64,000 bases of DNA from Alphaproteobacteria bacterium. GTDB taxonomy: Bacteria > Pseudomonadota > Alphaproteobacteria > DSM-16000 > Inquilinaceae. Location: positions 29,162-93,161 of the forward strand of contig JANQSN010000050.1 of NCBI GenBank assembly GCA_028284045.1, written 5' to 3'. Under the pieces are notes generated by a model that did no database searches, had not been told where the DNA came from, and saw only the letters and a program-made list of their open reading frames with translations. Positions 40,449 through 49,010 of the stretch are shown in pieces. Positions within the stretch are counted from its first letter, which is position 1. Each line of letters opens with the position of its first letter. Position numbers and translations under genes: made by a program.

Positions 40449-41360
40449 CTAGCGCAGCCGGGACAGGAGATCCCCCGGCAGCGCGTAGTCTCCGGCCGCG
40501 TCCAGCAGCGCGGTCACCAGCGGCGGCAGGGGATCGCGGTCCAGCACCACCAAACCGACGGTGTGCTCGACCGCCGGTGCGACCAGCGGGATCGCCCGGA
40601 TCCGCTCCGCCGCGCCGATCATGCCGATGAAGAATTCCGGCAGCACGCCGGCCAGGCCGGCGATCTGGATATAGGCGCAGAGATTGACGACGGAGTTGCT
40701 CTCCACCTCCGGCTGCGGGCGCACCTCGGCCTGGCGGAAGGCACGGTCGATGATCCGCCGGTTCTGCATGTCCGGGGTCAGTGCGCACAGGGAATGGGCC
40801 GCTGCCTCCGCCCAGCCGACGGCCTCCCGCCCGGCCAAGGGGTGGTCGTCGCGCACGAACAGGCGGTAGCGCTCCCGATAGAGCGGGCGCGACGGGCCGG
40901 GGTCGATCGGCTCGTTGTCCAGATAGGTGACGCCGGCATCGATCGTGAACTCGTCGAGATGCCGGCCGATGTCCTTGGAGCTTTGCGACAGGACGGTGAA
41001 GCCGAGCTGCGGAAAGCGGCGGCGCAGCGCCTCGGTCAACGGTGGGATGGTCGGCAGAGCCGACGGGATGACGCCCAGCGTGATCCGCCCCTCCGGCTGG
41101 CCGGCCAGCGCCGCCAGCTCGTCGCGCATGCCGTCGCAGTCCTCGACGATGCGCTGCGCCCAGGCGAGCACCCGTTCGCCCTCCGTCGTCAGCCCTTGAT
41201 AGCGCTGGCCGCGCTGGACGATCGGCACGCCCAGCTCCTGCTCAAGCTGGCGGATGCGCCCGGACAGGGTCGGCTGGGTGACGCGGCAAGCCGCCGCCGC
41301 CCGCGTGAAGTGCTTCTCGCGGGCCAGTGCCACCAGGTACTGGAGCTGGCGGATGTCCAT
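40449..41360 (-). CDS. LysR-family transcriptional regulator (probable formate dehydrogenase regulator)
   Basis: A 303-residue LysR protein. The N-terminal HTH is LVALAREKHFTRAAAACRVTQPTLSGRIRQLEQELG, in parts, and the effector domain starts GRITLGVIPSALPTIPPL. The last part includes LVVLDRDPLPPLV. It lies directly upstream of and in the same direction as fdsG, so it may share or control the fds promoter. Most LysR genes are divergent from their target; here they are co-directional. The ligand might be formate, which is inference. Confidence 0.88.
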   Translation of the reverse strand: MDIRQLQYLVALAREKHFTRAAAACRVTQPTLSGRIRQLEQELGVPIVQRGQRYQGLTTEGERVLAWAQRIVEDCDGMRDELAALAGQPEGRITLGVIPSALPTIPPLTEALRRRFPQLGFTVLSQSSKDIGRHLDEFTIDAGVTYLDNEPIDPGPSRPLYRERYRLFVRDDHPLAGREAVGWAEAAAHSLCALTPDMQNRRIIDRAFRQAEVRPQPEVESNSVVNLCAYIQIAGLAGVLPEFFIGMIGAAERIRAIPLVAPAVEHTVGLVVLDRDPLPPLVTALLDAAGDYALPGDLLSRLR

Positions 41361-41423
41361 GGGTCCGTCACCAAGGGCGCCGCGGCGCCGGCCGGTGGCA
41401 CCGAACGCGTGATCGCTGAAGCA

Positions 41424-41670
41424 ATGTCCCTAAATCAAGTGGGACCATTCTCGCTTTGGCGCGTCAAGCGCCGGACACCGCCACGGGTGCCGTACAGCCA
41501 GGTGCGCACGGCGGAGCGCAAGCCGATCTCCGACGCCACCGACCGCCTGCGCGACGCGCTGATCGCGGCCGGCACGGGGGCCCGGGGTCGTGTCGCCGTC
41601 GGGCGGCCGACAAGCACAGCAAGCGGCCCGGGCTTCGCCCGGGTCTTTTTTGTTCGAAGACTTCATTCTA
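41424..41670 (+). other. short GC3-rich frame ending at a terminator, possible gene remnant or small transcript
   Basis: A frame open from ATG 41424 shows strong GC at third codon positions from about 41461 to 41590 (segments VPYSQVRTAERKP and ISDATDRLRDALIAAG), unlike the AT-rich DNA after it. It has no stop before the hairpin terminator at 41627-41651. It could be the truncated end of a lost gene or a small RNA. No family is recognised. Confidence 0.35.
41624..41652 (+). terminator. intrinsic terminator (plus strand)
   Basis: Perfect 7-bp stem CCCGGGC (41627-41633), loop TTC, GCCCGGG (41637-41643), then T/C and six T. It ends some rightward transcript beginning near the lysR start, but no confident gene lies upstream on this strand. 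Confidence 0.85.
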
Positions 41671-41884
41671 TCGAGAGTGCACAAATTTCCGAACAATTTA
41701 GCACAACGTCTCTCCTATCCTCATCAACGCTAGTTATCGGTCAATAATATTATCGTTACAAACTCCGAATAAATTAACAAATGACTTCTGATTATAAAAA
41801 ATTGTTCATTTAACCGGCCGTTATTTATTTGCTAGGTACGATTGGGATTGAAGAGACACTGACTTCGAAGAAACGGGGACTAAC
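41653..41884 (+). other. AT-rich leader of the patatin gene
   Basis: About 230 bp far richer in A/T than the window, with TATAAA at 41793-41798. No clear -35 was found at standard spacing. It ends with a weak GGGGAC before ATG 41885. The base composition suggests foreign or regulatory DNA. No RNA gene recognised. Confidence 0.5.
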
Positions 41885-43099
41885 ATGAAACGCGCAATCG
41901 TTCTGTCTGGCGGCGGCCCCGCCGTAGGTCTCAGCCTCGGCGCCCTGCAGCGGCTCGACCGTGAGGCCGACATCCGCTTCGACGTCTGGTCGACCTCCTG
42001 CATCGGCGGCTGGCTCGCCGCGCTCTACAACCAGGCCCCGGCCGGCCAAGGCTGCCAGGCGGCGACGGACTTCTTCCGCTCTGTCTTCCAACCCGACGAC
42101 GTCTATGCCCGCTACCCGGTGGCGCACGTCTTCACCCCCAATCTCGATGAGATGGCCGGGCACATGATGGACTTCCTGATGGATCCGGAGAGCTATCAGG
42201 GTCTGGTCGTGCCGCACAAGATCGCCGAGACCATCGCCCGGATGGGGCAGTTCGCCTGCTCGCCGGGAGAATGGTCCAGCTATGGCCTCAACGACCTTCT
42301 GTTCAACCACATCTTGCCGGCGCACCCGGTATCGCGCTTCCTGACCAGCTTGATGTTTCTCAGCCCCGTGGAAGGACTGTCCCGGCTCTACGACCCGCGC
42401 AGCGAAGCCTTGCGGGCGATCGACTTCGAGGCGCTGCGCGCCCCCGGCAAGCCGGCGATCTACCACAACGCCTACAATCTCACCGACCGGCGGCTGGAGC
42501 TGTTCTGCAACAAGTCGGACGGCCGCTATGCGCCGATCACCGCCCAGTCGCTGTGCGCCTGCTCCGCCCTGCCCTTCCTGGAGGACACGGTGGAGATCGA
42601 CGGCAAGACCTATTGCGAGGGCGCGGTGGTCGACGCCGTCAGCTTCGCCGATCTCCTGACCAACCATCCGGAGATCGAAGAGGTGTGGATCAGCCGCATC
42701 CTCGATCACCGGCAGATCACCAAGCCGAAGAACCTCACCGAGGCGCTGAGCAACCTGATCATGCTGTTCGCCGCGAAGATGAGCGAGGACGACGTCGAGC
42801 TGTTCAAGCTGCACCTGGCCCAGCAGGGCCGCGACGTCCGTATCGTCGAAATCCCGGTGTCGCTGGAGATCGACCATAGCTGGACGCACTCCAACCTGGA
42901 TCGCGCCATCCAGGCGGGTTTCCAGGCGGCCGACGAGACGATCGCCGCCTATCGGGCCGACGCGGCGGACGCGCCGCGCCGCCCGGCCGTGCCGATGCCG
43001 ATGCCGATGGATCTGCCGGCCCCGATCCTGTGCGACCCGCATGGCCGCGGCGGCTTCGAAAGCCAGCCCCAGCTCCTCGCCGCGCCGTGCAAGTTCTAG
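41885..43099 (+). CDS. patatin-like phospholipase family protein with altered catalytic residues
   Basis: A 404-residue patatin-fold protein. The glycine loop LSGGGPAVGLSLG (residues 7-19) is intact. The nucleophile elbow reads WSTSCIGGWLAALYN. Aligned on the GGWLAALY helix, Cys39 takes the place of the catalytic Ser and Thr replaces the preceding Gly. The dyad Asp motif reads IDGKTYCEGAVVDAV with Glu245 and Ala for DGG. The protein may be a Cys-dependent hydrolase, a weak enzyme, or an inactive homologue. The tail carries PMPMPM repeats. It sits alone, convergent with the amine oxidase gene, across a strong hairpin. Confidence 0.85.
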   Translation: MKRAIVLSGGGPAVGLSLGALQRLDREADIRFDVWSTSCIGGWLAALYNQAPAGQGCQAATDFFRSVFQPDDVYARYPVAHVFTPNLDEMAGHMMDFLMDPESYQGLVVPHKIAETIARMGQFACSPGEWSSYGLNDLLFNHILPAHPVSRFLTSLMFLSPVEGLSRLYDPRSEALRAIDFEALRAPGKPAIYHNAYNLTDRRLELFCNKSDGRYAPITAQSLCACSALPFLEDTVEIDGKTYCEGAVVDAVSFADLLTNHPEIEEVWISRILDHRQITKPKNLTEALSNLIMLFAAKMSEDDVELFKLHLAQQGRDVRIVEIPVSLEIDHSWTHSNLDRAIQAGFQAADETIAAYRADAADAPRRPAVPMPMPMDLPAPILCDPHGRGGFESQPQLLAAPCKF

Positions 43100-43125
43100 T
43101 GGGTCCGACCGATCTCGATCCGAAG

Positions 43126-43161
43126 CCTTCCCCCGCGATGCACCGCAATCGCGGGGGAAGG
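43126..43161. terminator. bidirectional hairpin between convergent genes
   Basis: A perfect 14-bp stem CCTTCCCCCGCGAT (43126-43139) / ATCGCGGGGGAAGG (43148-43161) with an 8-nt loop. It lies in the 70-bp gap between the patatin and amine oxidase stops. No T tract follows, so it may act as a transcript end or 3' protector. Confidence 0.6.
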
Positions 43162-43169
43162 GATACCGA

Positions 43170-44381
43170 TCATCCCCGCGGCATGTGTGCCAATACGGCC
43201 AAGGCTTCGGCGATCTGGGCATCGTCGCTCCGGGTCTCCAAGGCCCGCGCCTCGCGGCCGACATTGAAGCCCACCAGGATCGGCGCGCCGACCACCGGCA
43301 TCAGATTCAGCCACAGGCCGAACCAGCCGATCTCCGGCGCGAGGTAGCCGAAGCCGCCGGCGCGGGTGTCCCAGAACGGCCGTTCGAACCGCAACACCGT
43401 CTTGTTCATCAGCCCCATGCCGAGGCGCCGGATAGCGTCGCGCTTGGGCGCCGGCAGCGGCGGCGTGAAGCCGATCGCGTCCGCCTTCAACACGCCCAGC
43501 GACACCGTGACCACTGCCGCATCGAAGGTCGACACCGTCCCGCCAACGGTCAGCGCGACCCCCAGCCCGTCATAGCGGATCTCGTCGACCGGGCTCGACA
43601 GCCGGGTCTCGTAGGCGCCCTGAAGGCCGCGGAACACCAGGTCATAGCCATCGGGCAGCATCAGGTCGGGCCCGCCGAAGCCGATGCCGTCCTCCTCCGC
43701 ATCGGCCGACAGGTCTTCCAGATCGGCCGCCCAGGACTGCTCGGTCATATGGTCCCAATAGGCGTCCGGCACATCGTCCTCATCCCATGTCCAGCCGCGG
43801 TGATCGAACATGTAGAAGGGCTCGAACCCCGCCTCGATCGTCCGGGTCCCGGTCTCCTGCGCCAACTGCGTCAAGGGATTGCCCTCTGCGCCGTGGATCC
43901 AGAACGCGCCGAGATCGACCGGCACACCCAGCGCGTGGTCGCTCCACACCCGCCCACCCAGGCGGTCGCGGGCCTCGAAGGCGGTGACCTCCAGCCCCTG
44001 GGCGGCGAGCGCCTGCGCTGCGCCCAGGCCGGCGGCGCCCAGGCCGACCACGGCGACCCTCCGGGCCCCCGTCCCGGCCACTTCGCGGGCCGCCCGCTGG
44101 CCGGACAGCAGCGCGCCATGGACGGTCGACGGGTGGTCGCTGTTGGTCGCCTCCCCGGCGAAGAACAGGGTTTGGCCAACGGGGGCCGCCAGGTCGCGGC
44201 GCTGGTCGAGCCGTGCGCCCCGCGCGAGATACGAGTAAGATCCCCGGGCGAACGGATCGGCCTGCCAGCGGGTGATCCGGTAGCCGCTCAGCGCGGGAAG
44301 CCGCTGCGCCCGCGCCTTACCGGGCAGGAACGGCACCAGCCCGCCGAGGGCTGCGGCAGACAGAATGCGGCGTCTTCGCAT
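43170..44381 (-). CDS. Tat-exported flavin amine oxidase with circularly permuted domain order
   Basis: A 403-residue MAO/polyamine-oxidase-type flavoprotein. Residues 1-25 are a Tat signal (MRRRRILSAAALGG). Residues 33-101 are what is normally the C-terminal block: ITRWQADPFARGSYSYLARGA then LFFAGEATNSDHPSTVHGAL. Residue 107 onwards is the normal N-terminus: VAVVGLGAAGLGAAQALAAQG, EARDRLGGRVWSD, VDLGAFWIHG. The chain ends after EALAVLAHMPRG, just where a usual enzyme would enter the ITRW block. All segments are in one open frame with good motifs, so it may fold and bind FAD. Substrate is unknown; it would act in the periplasm. Confidence 0.85.
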   Translation of the reverse strand: MRRRRILSAAALGGLVPFLPGKARAQRLPALSGYRITRWQADPFARGSYSYLARGARLDQRRDLAAPVGQTLFFAGEATNSDHPSTVHGALLSGQRAAREVAGTGARRVAVVGLGAAGLGAAQALAAQGLEVTAFEARDRLGGRVWSDHALGVPVDLGAFWIHGAEGNPLTQLAQETGTRTIEAGFEPFYMFDHRGWTWDEDDVPDAYWDHMTEQSWAADLEDLSADAEEDGIGFGGPDLMLPDGYDLVFRGLQGAYETRLSSPVDEIRYDGLGVALTVGGTVSTFDAAVVTVSLGVLKADAIGFTPPLPAPKRDAIRRLGMGLMNKTVLRFERPFWDTRAGGFGYLAPEIGWFGLWLNLMPVVGAPILVGFNVGREARALETRSDDAQIAEALAVLAHMPRG

Positions 44382-44488
44382 GGACGGTCTCTTGGGGTCG
44401 GGTGGGCGGCGATCTTGACGTCAAAGCCCGACGGCGCCAAGTGAGCGTCAGGCGGCCGGTGACCGCCCGAACGGAGGGGTGTGTCCGG

Positions 44489-44698
44489 ATGCTGCGCCTG
44501 GTCTCGCTGAGCTTGTTGGCCCTCGCCACCGCCGCGTGCGGCCTGGTCGACTCTGCGGCGTCGATCGCCACCACCGGCCTGGATGCCTCCGCAACCGTGG
44601 TGACGACCACGGTCGACGTGACCACCGACGTGGTCGGCACGACGGCCGACGTCATCGAGACCACCGCCGACGAAGCCACCGCGCCCCTGCGGGACTGA
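44489..44698 (+). CDS. small Thr/Val-rich putative lipoprotein
   Basis: A 69-residue protein. Residues 1-17 form a signal peptide (MLRLVSLSLLALATAAC) with Cys17 in a lipobox-like TAAC. The rest is built from Val/Thr/Asp steps such as VVTTTVDVTTDVVGTT. It has no known family. It diverges from the amine oxidase gene and converges with yejF, ending 2 bp before it. Confidence 0.6.
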   Translation: MLRLVSLSLLALATAACGLVDSAASIATTGLDASATVVTTTVDVTTDVVGTTADVIETTADEATAPLRD

Positions 44699-44700
44699 GC

Positions 44701-46362
44701 TCACGCCGCCGCCGGGCCGTCCTCCACCGCTTCCAGGTCGAAGGCGGCCTTCATCAGGGCCTTGGTGTAGTCGTCCTGCGGGGCGTCGAAGATCGCCGCG
44801 GCGGGGCCGTGTTCCACCACGCGGCCGGCTTGCATGACGATCACCTCGTCCGACAGGGCGCGCACCACCTTCAGATCGTGGCTGATGAACAGATAAGCCA
44901 GGCGGTGGCGGCGCTGGAGGTCGCGCAACAGGTCGACGATCTGCGCCTGCACCGACATGTCGAGCGCGGAGGTCGGCTCGTCCAGCACGACGAAGCGCGG
45001 CTTCAGCACCATGGCGCGGGCAATCGCGATGCGCTGGCGCTGCCCGCCGGAGAACTCGTGCGGGTAGCGGAAACGCGTGTCGGGGTCGAGGCCGACCTCG
45101 TTGAGCGCCTCGACCACCAGCCGGTCGCGCTCGTTCGCGGAGCGGGCCAGGCGATGAACCCGCAGGCCCTCCGCGACGATCTCCGCCACCGGCAGCCGCG
45201 GGCTGAGCGAGCCGTAGGGGTCCTGGAAGACCACCTGGATCTCGCGCCGCAGCGGCCGGAGATCGCTGAAACCCAACCCCTGGATCTGCCGTCCGTCGTA
45301 GCGGATCGATCCCTCGGAGCCGATCAGCCGCAGCAGTGCCAGGCCCAGCGTGGTCTTGCCGGAGCCGCTCTCCCCCACCACGCCGATGGTGTGGCCCTCG
45401 CGCAAGGTCACGTCGATGCCGTCGACCGCCTTCACATGGTCGACGACCCGGCGCAGCAGCCCCTTCTTGATCGGGAACCACACCTTCACCGCGCGGCCTT
45501 CCACCACCACCGGCGCATCGGGCGCGGCGGCGACGGGGGCGCCCTTCGGCTCCGCGGCCAGCAGGCGGCGGGTGTAGTCGTGGGCGGGCGCGGCGAACAG
45601 GGTCTTGACCGCCTGCTGCTCGACGATCTTGCCCTCGGTCATCACCGCCACCCGGTCGGCCATCTTGCGCACGATGCCGAGGTCGTGGGTGATCAGCAGC
45701 AGCGCCATGCCGAAGCGCCGCTGCAGCGTCTTCAGCAAGGCCAGGATCTGTGCCTGGATGGTGACGTCCAGCGCCGTGGTCGGCTCGTCGGCGATCAGCA
45801 GGTCCGGCTCGTTGGCCAGCGCCATGGCGATCATCACCCGCTGGCGCTGCCCGCCGGACAGCTCGTGCGGATAGGCGGCGAGGCGCCGGTCGGCGTCCTT
45901 CAGCCCGACCAGGCGCAACAGGTCCAGCGTGCGGGCGCGGGCCTGGGAGCGGGTTGCGCCCTTGTGGACGAACAAAACCTCGCTGACCTGGCGTTCCACG
46001 GTGTGCAGCGGGTTCAGGCTGGTCATCGGCTCCTGGAACACCATGCCGATGCGGTCGCCGCGGATATGGCGCATCACGTCGTCGCCGGCGCCCACCAGCT
46101 CCTGGCCGGCGAAGCGGATGCTGCCGGCCGGGTGATGGGCGGCGGGGTAGGGCAGAAGCTGCATGACCGACAGCGCGGAGACGGACTTGCCCGACCCGCT
46201 CTCACCGACCAGCGCCAGCGTCTCGCCGCGGTCGAGGTCGAAGTCGATGCCGCGCAGCGCGGCGACCGGCGGCTGGCCGGGCACGCGGAATGCCGCCTCC
46301 AGGCCGCGCACCTGCAGGAGCGGTGCGCCGGCCGGCGGTGGCTGCTTGTCCAACACGCTCAT
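44701..46362 (-). CDS. yejF: oligopeptide ABC transporter, fused two-domain ATP-binding protein (YejF-like)
   Basis: A 553-residue ATPase with two ABC cassettes in one chain, driving uptake of oligopeptides. First cassette: Walker [14 protein letters not shown], signature [12 protein letters not shown], Walker [13 protein letters not shown]. Second cassette: [37 protein letters not shown]. The linkers match the oligopeptide branch ([21 protein letters not shown]). The start ATG overlaps yejE by 4 nt. Last gene of the yejAA-B-E-F operon. Confidence 0.95.
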   Translation of the reverse strand: MSVLDKQPPPAGAPLLQVRGLEAAFRVPGQPPVAALRGIDFDLDRGETLALVGESGSGKSVSALSVMQLLPYPAAHHPAGSIRFAGQELVGAGDDVMRHIRGDRIGMVFQEPMTSLNPLHTVERQVSEVLFVHKGATRSQARARTLDLLRLVGLKDADRRLAAYPHELSGGQRQRVMIAMALANEPDLLIADEPTTALDVTIQAQILALLKTLQRRFGMALLLITHDLGIVRKMADRVAVMTEGKIVEQQAVKTLFAAPAHDYTRRLLAAEPKGAPVAAAPDAPVVVEGRAVKVWFPIKKGLLRRVVDHVKAVDGIDVTLREGHTIGVVGESGSGKTTLGLALLRLIGSEGSIRYDGRQIQGLGFSDLRPLRREIQVVFQDPYGSLSPRLPVAEIVAEGLRVHRLARSANERDRLVVEALNEVGLDPDTRFRYPHEFSGGQRQRIAIARAMVLKPRFVVLDEPTSALDMSVQAQIVDLLRDLQRRHRLAYLFISHDLKVVRALSDEVIVMQAGRVVEHGPAAAIFDAPQDDYTKALMKAAFDLEAVEDGPAAA

Positions 46363-47510
46363 CGCCCGGTCCCCGTTCCTTGCCCGGCGGCGCCCTTGTC
46401 GAGCCGCGGCGCGGTCTCCGCACCGCTGAGATCGCTGGCGGCGGTCTCGGCCTGGACGGCGCCGACGGCGGCCAGCGACTTGCGCGGATCGAAGGCGTCG
46501 CGCACCGCCTCGCCGACGAAGACCAAGAGCGACAGCATGATCGCCAGCGAAAAGAAGGCGGTGAAGCCGAGCCACGGCGCCTGCAGGTTGGACTTGGCCT
46601 GCTGCACCAGCTCGCCCAGCGACGGCGAGCCCGGCGGCAGCCCGAAGCCCAGGAAGTCGAGGCCGGTCAAGGCCGTGATCGCCCCGGTCAGGATGAAGGG
46701 CAGGAAGGTGATGGTGGCGACCATGGCGTTGGGCAGCACATGGCGGACCATAATCACCCGGTTGGGCTGCCCGAGCGCCCGGGCGGCGCGCACATAGTCG
46801 AGATTGCGCGCCCGCAGGAACTCCGCCCGCACCACGCCGACGAGCTGCATCCAGCTGAACAGCATCAACAGGATCAGCAGCGTCCAGAACCCGGGCTCGA
46901 TCACGCTGGCCATGATGATCAGCAGGTAGAGCGTCGGCATGCCCGACCAGATCTCGATGATCCGCTGGAAGATCAGGTCGGTCCAACCGCCGAAATAGCC
47001 CTGCACCGCCCCTGCCGCCACGCCGATGACCGAGGAGAACAGGGTCAAGAGCAGCCCGAACAGGACGGAGAGGCGGAAGCCGTAGATCAGGCGCGCCGCC
47101 ACGTCGCGCCCCTGGTCGTCGGTGCCCAGCCAGTTCTCCGCCGAGGGCGGGGACGGCGCCGGCACCGTCAGATCGTAGTTGATGGTGTCGTAGGCGAACG
47201 GGATCAGCGGCCACAGGATCCAGCCCTCGCCGTCGATCTCGATCAGCTCCTGCACGAAGGGGTCGCGATAGTCCGCCTCCGTCTCGAAGTCGCCGCCGAA
47301 CGCCGTCTCCGGATAGAAGAACAGGACCGGGAAATAGAGGTCGCCCTGGAACTCGACCGCCAAGGGCTTGTCGTTGGCGATGAACTCCGCCCCCATGCTG
47401 AAGACGAACAGCGCGGAGAAGATGATGAAGGACCACCAACCGCGCCGGTTGCGGCGGAAATTGTAGAGCCGCCGGCGGGTCAGCGGCGTCGGGTTCCAAC
47501 CCAGCGCCAT
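46359..47510 (-). CDS. yejE: oligopeptide ABC transporter permease YejE
   Basis: A 383-residue inner-membrane permease of the OppC/DppC type. It has an N-terminal helix (WWSFIIFSALFVFSM), then a periplasmic insert typical of YejE (LYFPVLFFYPETAFGGDFETEADY, in pieces), then the BPD_transp domain. The EAA loop reads YVRAARALGQPNRVIMVRHVLPNA. The C-terminus is a polar tail. ATG at 47510 is 2 bp after yejB. Confidence 0.94.
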   Translation of the reverse strand: MALGWNPTPLTRRRLYNFRRNRRGWWSFIIFSALFVFSMGAEFIANDKPLAVEFQGDLYFPVLFFYPETAFGGDFETEADYRDPFVQELIEIDGEGWILWPLIPFAYDTINYDLTVPAPSPPSAENWLGTDDQGRDVAARLIYGFRLSVLFGLLLTLFSSVIGVAAGAVQGYFGGWTDLIFQRIIEIWSGMPTLYLLIIMASVIEPGFWTLLILLMLFSWMQLVGVVRAEFLRARNLDYVRAARALGQPNRVIMVRHVLPNAMVATITFLPFILTGAITALTGLDFLGFGLPPGSPSLGELVQQAKSNLQAPWLGFTAFFSLAIMLSLLVFVGEAVRDAFDPRKSLAAVGAVQAETAASDLSGAETAPRLDKGAAGQGTGTGR

Positions 47511-47512
47511 GG

Positions 47513-48619
47513 CTAGACCGCCCGACGCTCGAAATCGATCCGCGGATCGACGACGGTGTAGACGATGTCCTCGATCAGCTTGATCACCAGGCCGAGCAGG
47601 GTGAACACGTAAAGCGTGGCGAACATCACCGCATAGTCGCGGTTGATCGCCGCCTCGAAGCCGAGCAGGCCGAGTCCGTCGAGGGAGAAGATCACCTCGA
47701 TGAACACCGAGCCGGTGAACAGGATGCCGATGAAGGCGCCGGGGAAGCCGGCGATGACGATCAGCATCGCGTTGCGGAAGACATGGCCGTACAGCACGCG
47801 GCGCTGGGTCAGCCCTTTGGCGCGCGCGGTCAGCACGTACATCTTGTTGATCTCGTCGAGGAACGAGTTCTTGGTCAGCATGGTCAAGGTGGCAAAGCCG
47901 CTGACCACCAGCGCCAGCACCGGCAGCGTGATGTGCCAGAGATAGTCGAAGACCTGCTGCCACCACGTCAGGTCGGCGAAATCGTCGGAGACCAGGCCGC
48001 GTAGCGGGAACCAGTCGAGATACCGCCCTCCGGCGAACAGCACGATCAGCATAACCGCGAACAGGAAGTTCGGGATGGCGTAGCCGACGACGACCACCCC
48101 GCTGGTCCACACGTCGAAACGGTTGCCGTCGTTGACCGCCTTGGCGATGCCGAGCGGGATGGAGATCAGATAGACCAGCAAGGTCGTCCACAGGCCCAGC
48201 GAGATCGACACCGGCAGCTTGTCGGCCACCAGCTCCATCACCGGCGCGTCGCGGAAATAGCTCTCCCCGAAATCGAAGGTCAGATAGTTGCCGATCATGA
48301 TGAAGAAGCGTTCGACCGGCGGCTTGTCGAAGCCGAACATGGCCTCGATCTCCGCAACGAACGCCGGGTCCAGGCCCTGGGCGCCGCGGTAGCGGCTGTT
48401 GACGTCGCTGCCGGTCGCCAGCGGCTCGGCTGCTTGGCCGTCGAACCCGCCCCCGCCGGAGATCCGCGCGGTGGCGTCGCCGCCCATGCCCTGCAGTTCG
48501 GCCAGAAGCTGCTCCACCGGCCCGCCCGGCGCGAACTGCACGACGACGAAGTTGACCACCATGATCCCGAACAGCGTCGGGATCATCAGCATCAGGCGCC
48601 GGATGATGTAGGACAGCAT
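47513..48619 (-). CDS. yejB: oligopeptide ABC transporter permease YejB
   Basis: A 368-residue OppB/DppB-type permease. Seen are the start [21 protein letters not shown], the periplasmic loop with [27 protein letters not shown] in parts, and EAA loop [24 protein letters not shown]. The end is [21 protein letters not shown], typical of YejB. It is separated from yejA by a 390-bp repeat-rich gap. Confidence 0.94.
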   Translation of the reverse strand: MLSYIIRRLMLMIPTLFGIMVVNFVVVQFAPGGPVEQLLAELQGMGGDATARISGGGGFDGQAAEPLATGSDVNSRYRGAQGLDPAFVAEIEAMFGFDKPPVERFFIMIGNYLTFDFGESYFRDAPVMELVADKLPVSISLGLWTTLLVYLISIPLGIAKAVNDGNRFDVWTSGVVVVGYAIPNFLFAVMLIVLFAGGRYLDWFPLRGLVSDDFADLTWWQQVFDYLWHITLPVLALVVSGFATLTMLTKNSFLDEINKMYVLTARAKGLTQRRVLYGHVFRNAMLIVIAGFPGAFIGILFTGSVFIEVIFSLDGLGLLGFEAAINRDYAVMFATLYVFTLLGLVIKLIEDIVYTVVDPRIDFERRAV

Positions 48620-48726
48620 CAGCGGGTCATGGCCTCGAGCCCACCGCCCCGTCCGGGCTCGCACCACGGCTTGTCCGGTTGGGCGGAGCTGATCGAGGAA
48701 TGCGGCAGGATACGCACCCCTTGATC

Positions 48727-48955
48727 GTCATGCCCGCACTTGATGCGGACATCCACGGGCCGCAAGCGGCACCGTTGCCCGGAAAGGTTGTGCGGCAGCG
48801 CCAGTGGAGAGCCGTGGATGGCCGGGTCAAGCCCGGCCATGACGATCCCTGGAGGGGGAAGAACGGCAAGGCCGGCTGCCTTCTGGGATCTGCCGCCTTA
48901 GCCGGACAGCCATGGGTCAAGCCCGGCCATGACGATCGATGGGGTGTCGACGACC
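48727..48955. repeat. REP-like palindromes inside the yej operon
   Basis: Between yejA and yejB. CATGCCCGCACTTGATGCGG then ACAT (about 48729-48752), GGCCGGGTCAAGCCCGGCC (about 48819-48837) and a second GTCAAGCCCGGCCATGACGA (48914-48933) recur from the fds operon copy. No gene lies here (48620-49010). Confidence 0.85.
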
Positions 48956-49010
48956 GTGCGGGCATGGCGGGGGAAAGGCGGGGCTTCGCCATCGGGGTCA
49001 AGCGGCGGCT

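Noticed and set aside
48727..48955. Repeated palindromes considered as a CRISPR or phage attachment site
   Set aside because: Units are irregularly spaced, palindromic and of REP type; no integrase or cas gene nearby.
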